From an uncultured Clostridiaceae bacterium (GTDB taxonomy: Bacteria; Bacillota; Clostridia; Lachnospirales; Lachnospiraceae), in NCBI GenBank assembly GCA_947177415.1, contig CAMWUK010000001.1:1-64000 (forward strand): a DNA stretch of 64,000 nucleotides, in the 5' to 3' direction. The notes under the pieces are model-generated. The model was not told the origin of the DNA, ran no database searches, and saw nothing but the letters and a program-made list of their open reading frames with translations. Shown in pieces: positions 53,390 through 61,935 of the stretch. Each line of letters begins with the position of its first letter. Positions within the stretch are counted from its first letter, which is position 1. A program made the position numbers and the translations under genes.

Positions 53390-53578
53390 CTACACCATTC
53401 CTACACCGCTTTGGGCATTTTCTACACCATTCCTACATCATTTTCCTGCTTTCCTACACCATTTCTACACCATCAAAAAAAGGCTGTCCGAAAAGCCTAC
53501 ACCATTCCTACACCATTTTTTGCATTTTCTACACCGTTCCTACACCAAAAATCCCGAAACCTACACCATTTCTACATC
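53390..53578. repeat. Iteron array of 12 CTACACC units in six pairs
   Basis: Twelve copies of CTACACC (two are CTACATC) begin at 53390, 53401, 53422, 53433, 53454, 53465, 53497, 53508, 53529, 53540, 53561 and 53572. Steps alternate 11 and 21 bp, with one of 32, so every copy faces the same side of the helix. The flanking bases (ATT C) are also partly conserved. The TAG stop codon of the primase gene lies in the last copy. This is the form of replication-initiator or partition iterons. No CRISPR features are present. Confidence 0.9.
53475..53498 (-). terminator. Small terminator inside the iteron array
   Basis: On the minus strand AGGCT (from 53494-53498) pairs with AGCCT (from 53481-53485), followed by seven T residues. 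It fills the single wide 32-bp gap of the iteron array. It would stop transcription of the primase gene before the oriT and relaxase region, insulating the origin. Confidence 0.65.
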
Positions 53579-54537
53579 ACTCTGGCAGTCTCACGGGCTT
53601 TCTCCTGCTCTTTTGCTTTTTTCATCTCCACATTCCACTGGTTGAAGTCCTTATACGGTTCCGGGGGAGTGAAAATGTCCACCAGATAACCCTTGTCCCC
53701 GTACTTTCTCCACAATGCCTCTGCTGCTTTCCGCCCCGGCCCGTCATTGTCAAGGCAGAACACGATTTTTTCCGTTTCCGGGTGTTCCGCAAGGAATGTT
53801 TCCAGCGGGGCATCCGCCAGCATCCCAAGCGCTACCATGCTTGCCCTGTCCTCCGGGAACATCGTGATATAACTCATCAGGTCGATTGCTGCCTCAAACA
53901 CAAATACTTCTTTGCTGTCCCTGTAATGGAAGTGGAAACCGTACCGCTTGTCATTGCCTGCCACGTCACACTTGAAGCCTTTCCCATTCTTATCAAAGAC
54001 ACCCCGCATACTGGCAAACTTCGGCACGCCGTCCCTGTCCGTCCCCACAAAAACAATGTTGTGGTAATTCTTCGCCTCATATAAAATCCCTTTCCTCACA
54101 AAGAAGTCAATGACCGGCCGGGCAATCCCGCACTCATGCTCCAGATAACGGTACAGATAGGCATTGCTCCCTGCAAACTTCGGCAGTACAAACGGCTTTT
54201 TAGTTTCCTCTCTTTCCCTTGCCGGGGCAAGGTTCTGAATGTCCCTGACGCTTTCCTCCCTCCGGTATCCCGCAAAATCCAGCAGCCAGAACACCGCCTC
54301 TTTCACATCCAGCCCCGCAAACACCCGTAAGAAGTCAATCTGGCTGCCGCCGTTCTCCCCTTTGTCATACCGCCTTGAGAAACGGCACCAGTGGCTCCTG
54401 TTATAAATGCGGATGGAATCCATTTCTTTCAGTGTATGGTAGTTCCCGATCCTTTTTACGGTATAGCCCAAATGCTCCGCCACCCTGCACAAATCAACCT
54501 GTTTGGCAAGTGCCAGCTCATCCGCTGTAAACCTCAT
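53572..54537 (-). CDS. DUF3991/toprim primase-like protein
   Basis: The ATG at 54537 follows GGGGGAGGAAG and overlaps radC by 4 bp, giving 321 residues. The N-terminal 120 residues are a CHC2-like/DUF3991 part (VAEHLGYTVKRIGNYHTLK, RIYNRSHWCRFSRRY). The C-terminal toprim fold has VFVFEAAIDLMSY with the Glu, and IVFCLDNDGPGRKAAE with the Asp-x-Asp. It probably primes the transferred or replicated strand. The gene ends inside the iteron array, consistent with a role at that origin. Confidence 0.88.
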   Translation of the reverse strand: MRFTADELALAKQVDLCRVAEHLGYTVKRIGNYHTLKEMDSIRIYNRSHWCRFSRRYDKGENGGSQIDFLRVFAGLDVKEAVFWLLDFAGYRREESVRDIQNLAPAREREETKKPFVLPKFAGSNAYLYRYLEHECGIARPVIDFFVRKGILYEAKNYHNIVFVGTDRDGVPKFASMRGVFDKNGKGFKCDVAGNDKRYGFHFHYRDSKEVFVFEAAIDLMSYITMFPEDRASMVALGMLADAPLETFLAEHPETEKIVFCLDNDGPGRKAAEALWRKYGDKGYLVDIFTPPEPYKDFNQWNVEMKKAKEQEKARETARVM

Positions 54538-55076
54538 CTTCCTCCCCCTCTCTCTGCCACCTTTGCCGGGCTGTCCCATTCCAGCTGACGGTAATCAGTC
54601 TGGTATGCCATGCACGGGTTTTTTACCAGCCCTTTTTCGTGGAAACTGAAATACCGGCTGTTGTCCCCGCCGACAATCACATGGTCCACAAGAGGAATCC
54701 CCACCAGTTCACATACCTGCTGCATCCGGTGTGTCAGCCGCACATCTGTTTCTGATGGTAAAAGGTTTCCGGAAGTGTGGTTGTGGCAAAGGATTATTTC
54801 TGCCGCATTTGACAGGATACCTGATTTCAGCAGTTCCCTCGGATGTGCCATTGAATTATTTAAGGAACCGACACTGGCAAAATTACAGTTAATCGGTGTT
54901 CGGTCCGCCTTCAGGTTGATGACACACACCACCTCCCTGTCCATTTCACACAGTTCCTGCCCCACTAACCTAACCGCATCCTCTGCTGTATTGATTTCTG
55001 TCCCTGACAAAATGGGGACATCCCGGACCAACCGTACAGACACGACTTCCAGTGCAAAGTCATTCTCCTTTCCCAT
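54534..55076 (-). CDS. RadC-like JAB/MPN domain protein
   Basis: A protein of 180 residues with GAGGAGG upstream. The JAMM metal site is seen as ILCHNHTSGNLLPSETD (HxH...S...D) with Glu in the preceding strand. It lacks the usual N-terminal helix-hairpin-helix of chromosomal RadC, being the short mobile-element form, which is often called a DNA repair protein without proof. It is coupled to the toprim gene by a 4-bp overlap. Confidence 0.9.
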   Translation of the reverse strand: MGKENDFALEVVSVRLVRDVPILSGTEINTAEDAVRLVGQELCEMDREVVCVINLKADRTPINCNFASVGSLNNSMAHPRELLKSGILSNAAEIILCHNHTSGNLLPSETDVRLTHRMQQVCELVGIPLVDHVIVGGDNSRYFSFHEKGLVKNPCMAYQTDYRQLEWDSPAKVAERGGGR

Positions 55077-55185
55077 CCTTTTCCTCCTCCCCGAAAGTTA
55101 CCTGAACAACCACGTTATCCGGCATGGATTCCAACAGTTTTACAAGCTCTTTTTCTGAAATATCCCTTGTCTGATCTTCTTCCAT
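55060..55185 (-). CDS. 41-residue protein overlapping radC start
   Basis: Too short for the ORF track. The ATG at 55185 has AGGAG at 6 nt; the frame reads MEEDQTRDISEKELVKLLES then PDNVVVQVTFGEEE and stops with TGA at 55060, overlapping the radC start by 17 bp. The composition is acidic and protein-like. The tight overlap and good ribosome-binding site support a real gene that couples DUF5688 and radC translation. No family recognised. Confidence 0.65.
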   Translation of the reverse strand: MEEDQTRDISEKELVKLLESMPDNVVVQVTFGEEEKDGKGE

Positions 55186-55194
55186 ATGCTGCTC

Positions 55195-56193
55195 CTATCT
55201 TGTCCTGTTTTCTTCCGGAACCAGCGGCAGCTCTGTTGTCTTGCCATCCAGCCTTTTTTCCGGGGATTCCGCAGCCAGCGTCACTTTCCTTGCATTTCTG
55301 TCATAATGGTAAACGCTGTTTGACAAACGCTCCTCCAGTCTTACGCTTCCCATATTCACTTCCTGTACCATTTCCAGCAGCGATGTCAAATCTCCCTCTG
55401 CCATTTGTGACGGGACAGCTACCACTTCATGGATAGACGAGGGCATAATATACAAATCATCCCCCAGCTTTTCCGCCAGTTCATGGAGGTTTTCCTCGTA
55501 CAGCATGGAGACTGCACCGTTAATCCTGCTTTCATTGCTGATAATCCACATATTGTCTGCGGGAGTTAGCTCCTTCCCAAACATATCCCTCATTTCCGGC
55601 GGTATGGATAACACTTCAAACATAACTTCCTGCATGGACATGATGCTGACTGGGTTCAATTCCCTTGTATTTTTACAGGCATGGCGGAACAGTTCCTCCT
55701 CCGTCATCCCGGCCATTTCCGCCACTTTGTCGGAAACAAGTACACTTCCAACTGTTTCCGGGGTGCGGTCAACTACCCACCGGTATATAACCGATAAATC
55801 CTGAAACTGTCTGTTTGGAACATCTGCCAGCAACTCCCGGTTCTGCTCCGTGTTGATAAGGCACATAATTACATTGTCCTTAAAATGTTCCATATCCATA
55901 ACCGCTTCCGGCTTCTGGCCCTTTACCATTTCCGCTGTCTGTGCGTACTGCCGTGCCACCTCACGGAATACAGTCTCCAAATCACCACAGTCCTGATAAT
56001 GCTCATACATCTCATTGATATAAATAGTCGGAAATACACGGGAATCATCCCCCAGCATCACAGTCAGCGCATCCAGTGTACGGTTTACCTTTTTTGCCGG
56101 GTAGATTTTAATTTCCGCATCCCTGTATTCCTCCGGCATATAACTTAAAAATTTTTCTTTCACTACTGCTTTGAATACTTCATAATCCATCAT
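55195..56193 (-). CDS. DUF5688-family protein
   Basis: A protein of 332 residues after AGGAGGATTTTG. It is soluble with features that I recognise as DUF5688: EIKIYPAKKVNRTLDALTVM, PTIYINEMYEHYQDCGD and the middle part RQFQDLSVIYRWVV. These proteins occur in many Clostridia mobile elements; their function is unknown. It lies downstream of the adhesin gene, past a terminator, and begins the DUF5688-radC-primase unit. Confidence 0.8.
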   Translation of the reverse strand: MMDYEVFKAVVKEKFLSYMPEEYRDAEIKIYPAKKVNRTLDALTVMLGDDSRVFPTIYINEMYEHYQDCGDLETVFREVARQYAQTAEMVKGQKPEAVMDMEHFKDNVIMCLINTEQNRELLADVPNRQFQDLSVIYRWVVDRTPETVGSVLVSDKVAEMAGMTEEELFRHACKNTRELNPVSIMSMQEVMFEVLSIPPEMRDMFGKELTPADNMWIISNESRINGAVSMLYEENLHELAEKLGDDLYIMPSSIHEVVAVPSQMAEGDLTSLLEMVQEVNMGSVRLEERLSNSVYHYDRNARKVTLAAESPEKRLDGKTTELPLVPEENRTR

Positions 56194-56207
56194 TACAAAA
56201 TCCTCCT

Positions 56208-56243
56208 AACAAAACAGGAGAGAAACCAATGCGGCCTCTCTCC
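56208..56243 (-). terminator. Terminator after the adhesin gene
   Basis: On the minus strand GGAGAGA (56237-56243) pairs with TCTCTCC (56217-56223), followed by TGTTTTGTT. It separates the adhesin transcript from the DUF5688-radC-primase unit. Confidence 0.6.
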
Positions 56244-56265
56244 CAAATCTCATATTAACAATCTG

Positions 56266-59200
56266 TTATGCTCTTTTTTTCTTACGTTTCCTTCCATACA
56301 GCACACCGCTGGCAATGCACACACCGCCTAATGCAGCAAACATCCACGGATGATAGTTTCCGCCCGTCTGCGGCAGCCTCGGCTTGTTCGGTTTATTTTT
56401 CAGTTTCAGTGTATAGACCACTGTCTCTGTTGCGCTGTCATCATACTGTAACAGAACCTCATGCGGGGTATCATCAAGGATATAACCCTCCGCAGCCTTT
56501 GTTTCCACGATATAATATGGTATATCTTCCCCAAAAGTGCCGTCTTTGTTATAAGTGCAGATGTCAAGCAGCCCTGTCTCCGCATAGCCTGTCTTGTCCG
56601 TTACCAGCGTGTCCAGTTTCTTCCCGTCCTTATTACGCAGTTCAAAGGTTACTCCCTTTAACGGCTTTCCGGTTTTGCTGCAGGTTTTGTAAAGTGCAAT
56701 CTTTCCTTTTACCCTTTCATCGGTCATGGCAACCTTTTGGATTTCCCCTGTTTCCTCCACGGTAAAATCCACTTCATTTGCAATCAGGTAACCGTATGGC
56801 GCTGCTGTCTCCCTCAAGGTGTAATCCCCTGCCGGGATTGCCTCCAGCCGGTACGGTTTCCCATCCGTTTTCCATGAGGCGTACACATTCCCATCGGAAT
56901 CAATGACCTCCAGTGTAGCCCCCGGCAGCTCTTTCCCTGTCGTAATATCCGTTTTCGACACCTCCACAATAATCGGTGTGTCTTTCATCTCCAGTTCCTT
57001 TGCCACAGTTGGTGTGGCAGCCATTTCCTGCGTATAGGAGAAATCTACGTCATACACCGTTTCATCCAGCAGATACCCCGCCGGGGACTCCACTTCTTTC
57101 ACATAGTACAGTCCAAGCGGCAAATCCGCCTCAAACACTGCCTTGCCGTTTTCATCAGTCACAGCCGTATCCACAAGGTCATCCGCTTTTACAAGGACCT
57201 CCCCTGCTGCACTCAAAATATCCTCTTTTGTATAAATGCCATAGGTGGCTCCGGCTACCGGGTAGGCGGTTACACCGTCCGTCTTAATCAGTGACAGCTC
57301 CGGTTTTACCCTCGCATTGACAAACTCTGCCTCCCCATAGATTATCTCTGTATGCTCATCCGCATAGGAAAGGGTAATCTCCTTTGGCTCCTCACAGATG
57401 GCAAAACCCTTTGGCGGCTGTACTTCCACCACCTGATATTTTCCAAGCGGAAGATTGTCAAGGGAAGCCTCCCCTTTCTCATCCGTGGTAAGCGTTGCGA
57501 CAATGGCCCCCTTGCTTGCCGGGACACCGCCTATAACCTCCAGAATGCGGTTGCCGTTTTCGTCTGTCTGGTGGTCCGGGGTATAAATATCCTCCACCGC
57601 AATGACATGGAACACTGCCCCTGCAAGCGGCTGTTCCTCATAATTGAAATCCACACTCCTGTTTTCATCGGTAAGCTCACTGAGGATACGGTCAATAATG
57701 GTGTCATATACAATGGAAGTTAATACCTCCCCTGATTTTTCAATGGTAATGCTGCCCTTGACAGGCTGGTTCTCAACCACTACCTCAATGACCGGATCGC
57801 CGTCTATATCTTCTGAAACCTTGAGTAACCCATCCGTGGTAACTTCCAAAGGGAAACTCTCCTCTGTAATGACATACCCCTCCGGCGCTGTAATCTCCTC
57901 CACCGCATAATTGCCGTATTTCAACTGCAAAGGCGTGGTTATAGTCCCTGTTTCATCCGTGGTAAATTCACTGATTTTTTTATCCCCTACCTTCTGCTCC
58001 ACATACTCATCCGTATCCGTATTTTTAATCTTAAAGGTCACACCGGGCAGCAGTACGGTATTCCCATTTTCAGCATCTTTTTTCACAATGCGGATGTATG
58101 CCTTAAACGGCCCGTCATTGAACACCCGCCACTGCTGCGGCTCTCTGGAATCCTCCGTAACTGTCACGGTAAAATCTTTGGTTTTATACAAATCCTTTGG
58201 CACCTTTGTTTCCCTTACCAGATATTTTCCGTAAGGCAGCTCCTTTGAAAGTGCATAGCCCTTTTCATCGGTCACAAGCACGTCATGGGTTTTTGCGTTG
58301 TCCCATCCGTTCTTATCAATATCCGACTGTAACTTTACAGTAAATTCTGCACCCTTGACATAATCCGTCTCCGTGCTTGCGCCATCGGTAGACACTTTGA
58401 TAATCTCAAATGCCTGCTTCTTTACTGTCTCCACAACCTTTGTATTGAGGGAAATGTCATGGTGGGTATCCTGCGCCTCACGGAAATTAACCGGGTAAAT
58501 GGTTTCATCTAACAGGTATCCCTCACTTGCCTCTATCTCACGGATATAATAATTGCCAAAGTACAGGTTCCCAAAGTTAAACTCTGCCTGCTCCCCTGTC
58601 TTTACCGTGGCAAGCAGTGCGTCCTTCTCTGCCGGGACGCCCGTTGACACAAAATCCGTCCCCTGTGTGCTTGTAATGTTGTCATTCCCCGCATAGGTTA
58701 CTGTACCTCTCCCATCCGGGTAGACAATGGTTTCCGCCGCATAAAGCCCATAAGTTGCCCCGGACAGTTTCGCATCCCCCTGTGGCTCTGCCCCGGTCTC
58801 CTTATCCTCCTTTTTCGCTGCCACATCACAGCGGATCGGTGTATTCTCTGCACTGAAATCGGAAATCTCCCCGTAATCCGGCGTCACTTCCCACACCTTG
58901 CCGTCATCACGGTAACCGTCCGGGATAACAACCTCCTTCACATAATATTTATCCTGCGTTTTCACAAACTTTTCAGAGGCAGCGGCATCCAGATCCTCAT
59001 CATAATAGAATACCGGCACTTCCTCTTGTCTGGACTCATCCACACACACACGCTTTGTGCATCCGGCATCGGTAAACACCGCAAACCCGGCACCCTTTAC
59101 AAAATTTCCTGATTCCGAGTCCGTCTTTACCACCATGACGCCCACCGTATCAGGGTACTCCTTAACTTCCATCTTTTTTCCCTGCTGTGTTACTTTCCCG

Positions 59201-61065
59201 TCACTGTCATAGAGGGTAAAATACTCCAGCCCCACGGGATAGACGGTCTCATCCCTCTGGTATCCCGACGCCTCCTTAACTTCTTTCAGGTAATAAGTGC
59301 TCTGTGTCAGCGTCTCTTTCCCAGACAGTGCCTGACCGTCTGTATTTGTTCTTCCAAGTTTGCACAGCAAATCCGTACACTCTGCATCTTCATACAGATA
59401 ATAGGTTGCCCCCGGTACCGGCCTGCCATTGTATACGTTTGTCTTATGGAGTTCAAACCTGCCCTCCTTAAATTTGGAAACCACTTTGACGCTTGCCGTC
59501 ACGGTTCCCGGCTCAAACTCCTCCAGAAAGGTAATCTTCTGCTGTGACACCACTGTAGGCGTCCATTTCCTCCCGCCTTTTTCCTTAGACTTTGCGGTTG
59601 CCGTCAGCTTGATTGTGCTGTCCGCCGCAACAATCTTGTCCATTGCCTCCCCATTGCAGTACAGGTAAAAGTTGGAAGAAGGCTTGTCTGCGTCTGTCTG
59701 TGCCACGCAGATGTCATACTTCTTCAAATCGGAATCGTCCTCAATGTCACTGGCATCCGTTTTCAGCTCACCAACGGTCAAACCGTTCGGCTGTCCTGTG
59801 ATTTTATAGGAAACATCGGTAATGCTCCCTGTTTTGCTACGGACAAACTTCTCTTTTGAACGGTACAGCCCATCCCCCATGTCCTGCCATTCCGTCTTTT
59901 TCGGGGAGATTGTATAAGTGATGGACTTTGTCACGCCGGTTGCCTCGTCATACTCGTCCTCATCATAATTTTTTGCATCCGCTACAAGGGCAGCTATTTT
60001 ATTATAAACGCTGCTGCCGTTGTTGTAATAGCTTAACTTCACTTCCCCATTCAGCACATGGATTGACGCACCGGTAATGAAGTAATCGGCTGAGGCTGAA
60101 CCTGCGGAATACTTGCTGTTGTGGCAGGTCTCATTTAACTTTCTCGCACCGTTTACCATGCAGTAAGTGATTTCCGGCTTAATGCTGCTCTTGGAACTGG
60201 AGGCTCCCACGGTTCCATTCGTGGTGTTCTTGTTCAGGTTCAGGCAGTAAACCAGATGGTTGTGGTAATCCCCGGACTCAGAAATATATTTAATGCCCAT
60301 ACTGTGACCGCAGTATTTCGCATAGCCACTGCATGACACTTTCATGCTGTCCTTGTTTGAAGGATTTGCCGCTGCCTTTAACACCGGGGCAGAAGCCATC
60401 TGGATCATCATGGTATCCCCTGCACTGAAGGTTTCCATCTCTCCCTCTGACAATAGGCTCTGTCCACCAGCCTCCCCATAAGCGGGTTCCTCCTGTTCCA
60501 GCGCACCATCTGATGGGGAAACCTGCCTGCTCTCCTCTCCGGGGGCAGGTTCTTCCTCCCCGCTGTTTTCTTCCCCTGTTTCTGACTGTCCGCTGCCGGA
60601 TTCCCTGCTTTCCTCCACCGCTGTCTCCGGCTCACGCACGGATATGGTCCTACAGATAAGATAAGGAGTTTTACCACTTACCGGTTCTGCCTTGTAATAA
60701 GTGGCATAATCCCCTTCCTTATCCCCATCAAAAGAACCCTGCTTTGCATAATAGCTTACCTTGACGGCCTTATCATCGTAGGAAATCCCATCAAAGGACT
60801 GTTCCACATCAAACCCATAGCCGACAGCCACAATAATGTCCTCTGCCGCTGCAATCTCTGCCGGCTCCAAATCCGGCCTGTCCGTTTCGTTATAAAGCAC
60901 CGGCTCCTGATCCACTTCTGCCTGGCTGTCCCCATCACTGCCCGCCGCCACATCTGCATCCGGTCCGGTTGCATTGGCATAAGCGGCAGTGGGAAGTACA
61001 GCCCCCACAGCCAGGACAAGAGCCATTACCAGCGCCATAACCCTTCTCAATCTCTTTTTTGTCAT
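56266..61065 (-). CDS. Large SpaA/Cna-B repeat surface adhesin with LPQTG anchor
   Basis: The ATG at 61065 after GGAGG fits the signal peptide MTKKRLRRVMALVMALVLAV; about 1599 residues. An acidic Glu/Ser linker leads to a thioester-domain-like region (VYCLNLNKNTT ... FITGASIHVLNGE), then nine Cna-B/SpaA-type repeats, each ending in a YxxxEtxxPxGY-like strand with conserved Glu, consistent with internal isopeptide bonds. The C-terminus is LPQTGG, a membrane helix and RKRKKKRA. It is covalently attached to the cell wall, presumably by the element's sortase at 27855. It may promote cell contact or mating. Confidence 0.93.
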   Translation of the reverse strand: MTKKRLRRVMALVMALVLAVGAVLPTAAYANATGPDADVAAGSDGDSQAEVDQEPVLYNETDRPDLEPAEIAAAEDIIVAVGYGFDVEQSFDGISYDDKAVKVSYYAKQGSFDGDKEGDYATYYKAEPVSGKTPYLICRTISVREPETAVEESRESGSGQSETGEENSGEEEPAPGEESRQVSPSDGALEQEEPAYGEAGGQSLLSEGEMETFSAGDTMMIQMASAPVLKAAANPSNKDSMKVSCSGYAKYCGHSMGIKYISESGDYHNHLVYCLNLNKNTTNGTVGASSSKSSIKPEITYCMVNGARKLNETCHNSKYSAGSASADYFITGASIHVLNGEVKLSYYNNGSSVYNKIAALVADAKNYDEDEYDEATGVTKSITYTISPKKTEWQDMGDGLYRSKEKFVRSKTGSITDVSYKITGQPNGLTVGELKTDASDIEDDSDLKKYDICVAQTDADKPSSNFYLYCNGEAMDKIVAADSTIKLTATAKSKEKGGRKWTPTVVSQQKITFLEEFEPGTVTASVKVVSKFKEGRFELHKTNVYNGRPVPGATYYLYEDAECTDLLCKLGRTNTDGQALSGKETLTQSTYYLKEVKEASGYQRDETVYPVGLEYFTLYDSDGKVTQQGKKMEVKEYPDTVGVMVVKTDSESGNFVKGAGFAVFTDAGCTKRVCVDESRQEEVPVFYYDEDLDAAASEKFVKTQDKYYVKEVVIPDGYRDDGKVWEVTPDYGEISDFSAENTPIRCDVAAKKEDKETGAEPQGDAKLSGATYGLYAAETIVYPDGRGTVTYAGNDNITSTQGTDFVSTGVPAEKDALLATVKTGEQAEFNFGNLYFGNYYIREIEASEGYLLDETIYPVNFREAQDTHHDISLNTKVVETVKKQAFEIIKVSTDGASTETDYVKGAEFTVKLQSDIDKNGWDNAKTHDVLVTDEKGYALSKELPYGKYLVRETKVPKDLYKTKDFTVTVTEDSREPQQWRVFNDGPFKAYIRIVKKDAENGNTVLLPGVTFKIKNTDTDEYVEQKVGDKKISEFTTDETGTITTPLQLKYGNYAVEEITAPEGYVITEESFPLEVTTDGLLKVSEDIDGDPVIEVVVENQPVKGSITIEKSGEVLTSIVYDTIIDRILSELTDENRSVDFNYEEQPLAGAVFHVIAVEDIYTPDHQTDENGNRILEVIGGVPASKGAIVATLTTDEKGEASLDNLPLGKYQVVEVQPPKGFAICEEPKEITLSYADEHTEIIYGEAEFVNARVKPELSLIKTDGVTAYPVAGATYGIYTKEDILSAAGEVLVKADDLVDTAVTDENGKAVFEADLPLGLYYVKEVESPAGYLLDETVYDVDFSYTQEMAATPTVAKELEMKDTPIIVEVSKTDITTGKELPGATLEVIDSDGNVYASWKTDGKPYRLEAIPAGDYTLRETAAPYGYLIANEVDFTVEETGEIQKVAMTDERVKGKIALYKTCSKTGKPLKGVTFELRNKDGKKLDTLVTDKTGYAETGLLDICTYNKDGTFGEDIPYYIVETKAAEGYILDDTPHEVLLQYDDSATETVVYTLKLKNKPNKPRLPQTGGNYHPWMFAALGGVCIASGVLYGRKRKKKRA

Positions 61066-61153
61066 ATACATCCTCCATTCATGTCTGATATTCTGTTTCC
61101 TGCGGATATTCCCTGCCAGCACATACACCGGGCATACCCCGGCATCTGTGCAG

Positions 61154-61185
61154 AAAAAAAGCACGCCTGTTTTCATTCAGCGTGC
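61154..61185 (-). terminator. Terminator upstream of the adhesin gene
   Basis: On the minus strand GCACGC (from 61180-61185) pairs with GCGTGC (from 61161-61166), and seven T residues follow. It separates the adhesin from the small upstream genes. The adhesin therefore needs its own promoter in 61066-61153, or is controlled by anti-termination. A further CCGGG/CCCGG hairpin lies near 61130. Confidence 0.75.
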
Positions 61186-61297
61186 CTTTTCAACCCATAA
61201 AGCCGGTCCGCATACCGGGCTTTCCCTTATTCCATTGTCATCCTGCCACGGATAAGGACAGGACCCCTGCTCTCACTTTCCATCATAATATTTTCTC

Positions 61298-61474
61298 CTA
61301 ACACCGCCCTGCATGGAATACCAGCAGCAGCACCTTCAACACACTTCCGGCTAAAAGCAGGGCAATCTCCAATACTGCCAGCGCCAGTTTCAGAATGTGT
61401 GCCAAAGTCCATGCCGCACCTTTGAAAATCCATCCCATGAAATGTGCAATACCCCTGATTCCCTGCTTTGCCAT
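61298..61474 (-). CDS. 58-residue hydrophobic microprotein
   Basis: Missed by the track because of its length. The ATG at 61474 has AGGAGG at 8 nt. The frame reads MAKQGIRGIAHFMGWIFKGA, then a leucine/alanine-rich helix (LALAVLEIALLLAGSVLKVL), ending FHAGRC with TAG at 61298. It probably inserts in or lies on the membrane as an amphipathic or transmembrane helix. It lies between the ParR-like gene and the adhesin. Candidates are a membrane-active toxin-like peptide or a small membrane component. A possible 19-residue ORF with AGGAG follows at 61227-61286. Confidence 0.65.
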   Translation of the reverse strand: MAKQGIRGIAHFMGWIFKGAAWTLAHILKLALAVLEIALLLAGSVLKVLLLVFHAGRC

Positions 61475-61486
61475 AATAATTGCCTC

Positions 61487-61924
61487 CTAACTGTTTTCAC
61501 TCCAGCCCATTACCTTATCCATGATGTCCGGCATCCCGCTAATATCTGCAACCCCATCTTCCTCCATGTCCCCGGTCTCCATCTCCTCGCCGGGAAGAGG
61601 CGCCGGGGCTGCCTGCCCTGCCACGGCATTGCCCAGGACAATGTGGATAATCTCCTGCAGCAGCTCCCTCTTTATCTGTTCTTTCATGTCAGACAGCCGC
61701 ATTTCCAGATAGGCAGGCGTTACTTCTTCTGGCAGCCCATCCTCATTCCCATCCCCTGCCTCCAGCGCATTATAGTACATTTCCAGCGCATCCATGACCA
61801 CCTGGTTCTTTGATTTCCCGCCATTCAGCTTATTGTCCTCAAACTTTTTCAGCAACTGGACATGCTGCCTTTTTTTCATGGAAAAACGTATCGAAAACTG
61901 ACGGAACAATTCCCCATAAGCCAT
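61487..61924 (-). CDS. ParR-like partition protein
   Basis: A protein of 145 residues after AGGGGGGATT. The N-terminal half resembles the ribbon-helix-helix of ParR-type adaptors: FSIRFSMKKRQHVQLLKKFE and KSKNQVVMDALEMYYNAL. The C-terminal half is acidic and ends IMDKVMGWSE, a possible ParM-contacting tail. It directly follows parM, the usual order. It probably binds centromere repeats, perhaps those around 63319-63601, and links them to ParM filaments. Confidence 0.75.
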   Translation of the reverse strand: MAYGELFRQFSIRFSMKKRQHVQLLKKFEDNKLNGGKSKNQVVMDALEMYYNALEAGDGNEDGLPEEVTPAYLEMRLSDMKEQIKRELLQEIIHIVLGNAVAGQAAPAPLPGEEMETGDMEEDGVADISGMPDIMDKVMGWSENS

Positions 61925-61935
61925 TCCAATCCCCC

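Noticed and set aside
53390-53578. CRISPR array
   Set aside because: The repeat unit is only 7-11 bp and spacers are partly conserved with fixed 4-, 14- or 25-nt gaps, unlike CRISPR repeats and unique spacers. No cas genes are nearby.
53411-53689. Plus-strand ORF of 92 residues
   Set aside because: It is the translation of the iteron array and the end of the primase gene on the other strand (FYTIPT-type repeats), with no ribosome-binding site.
61227-61433. Minus-strand ORF of 68 residues in the track
   Set aside because: The competing frame with a proper AGGAGG start (61298-61474) explains this stretch better. Only its last 19 codons might form a separate tiny ORF.
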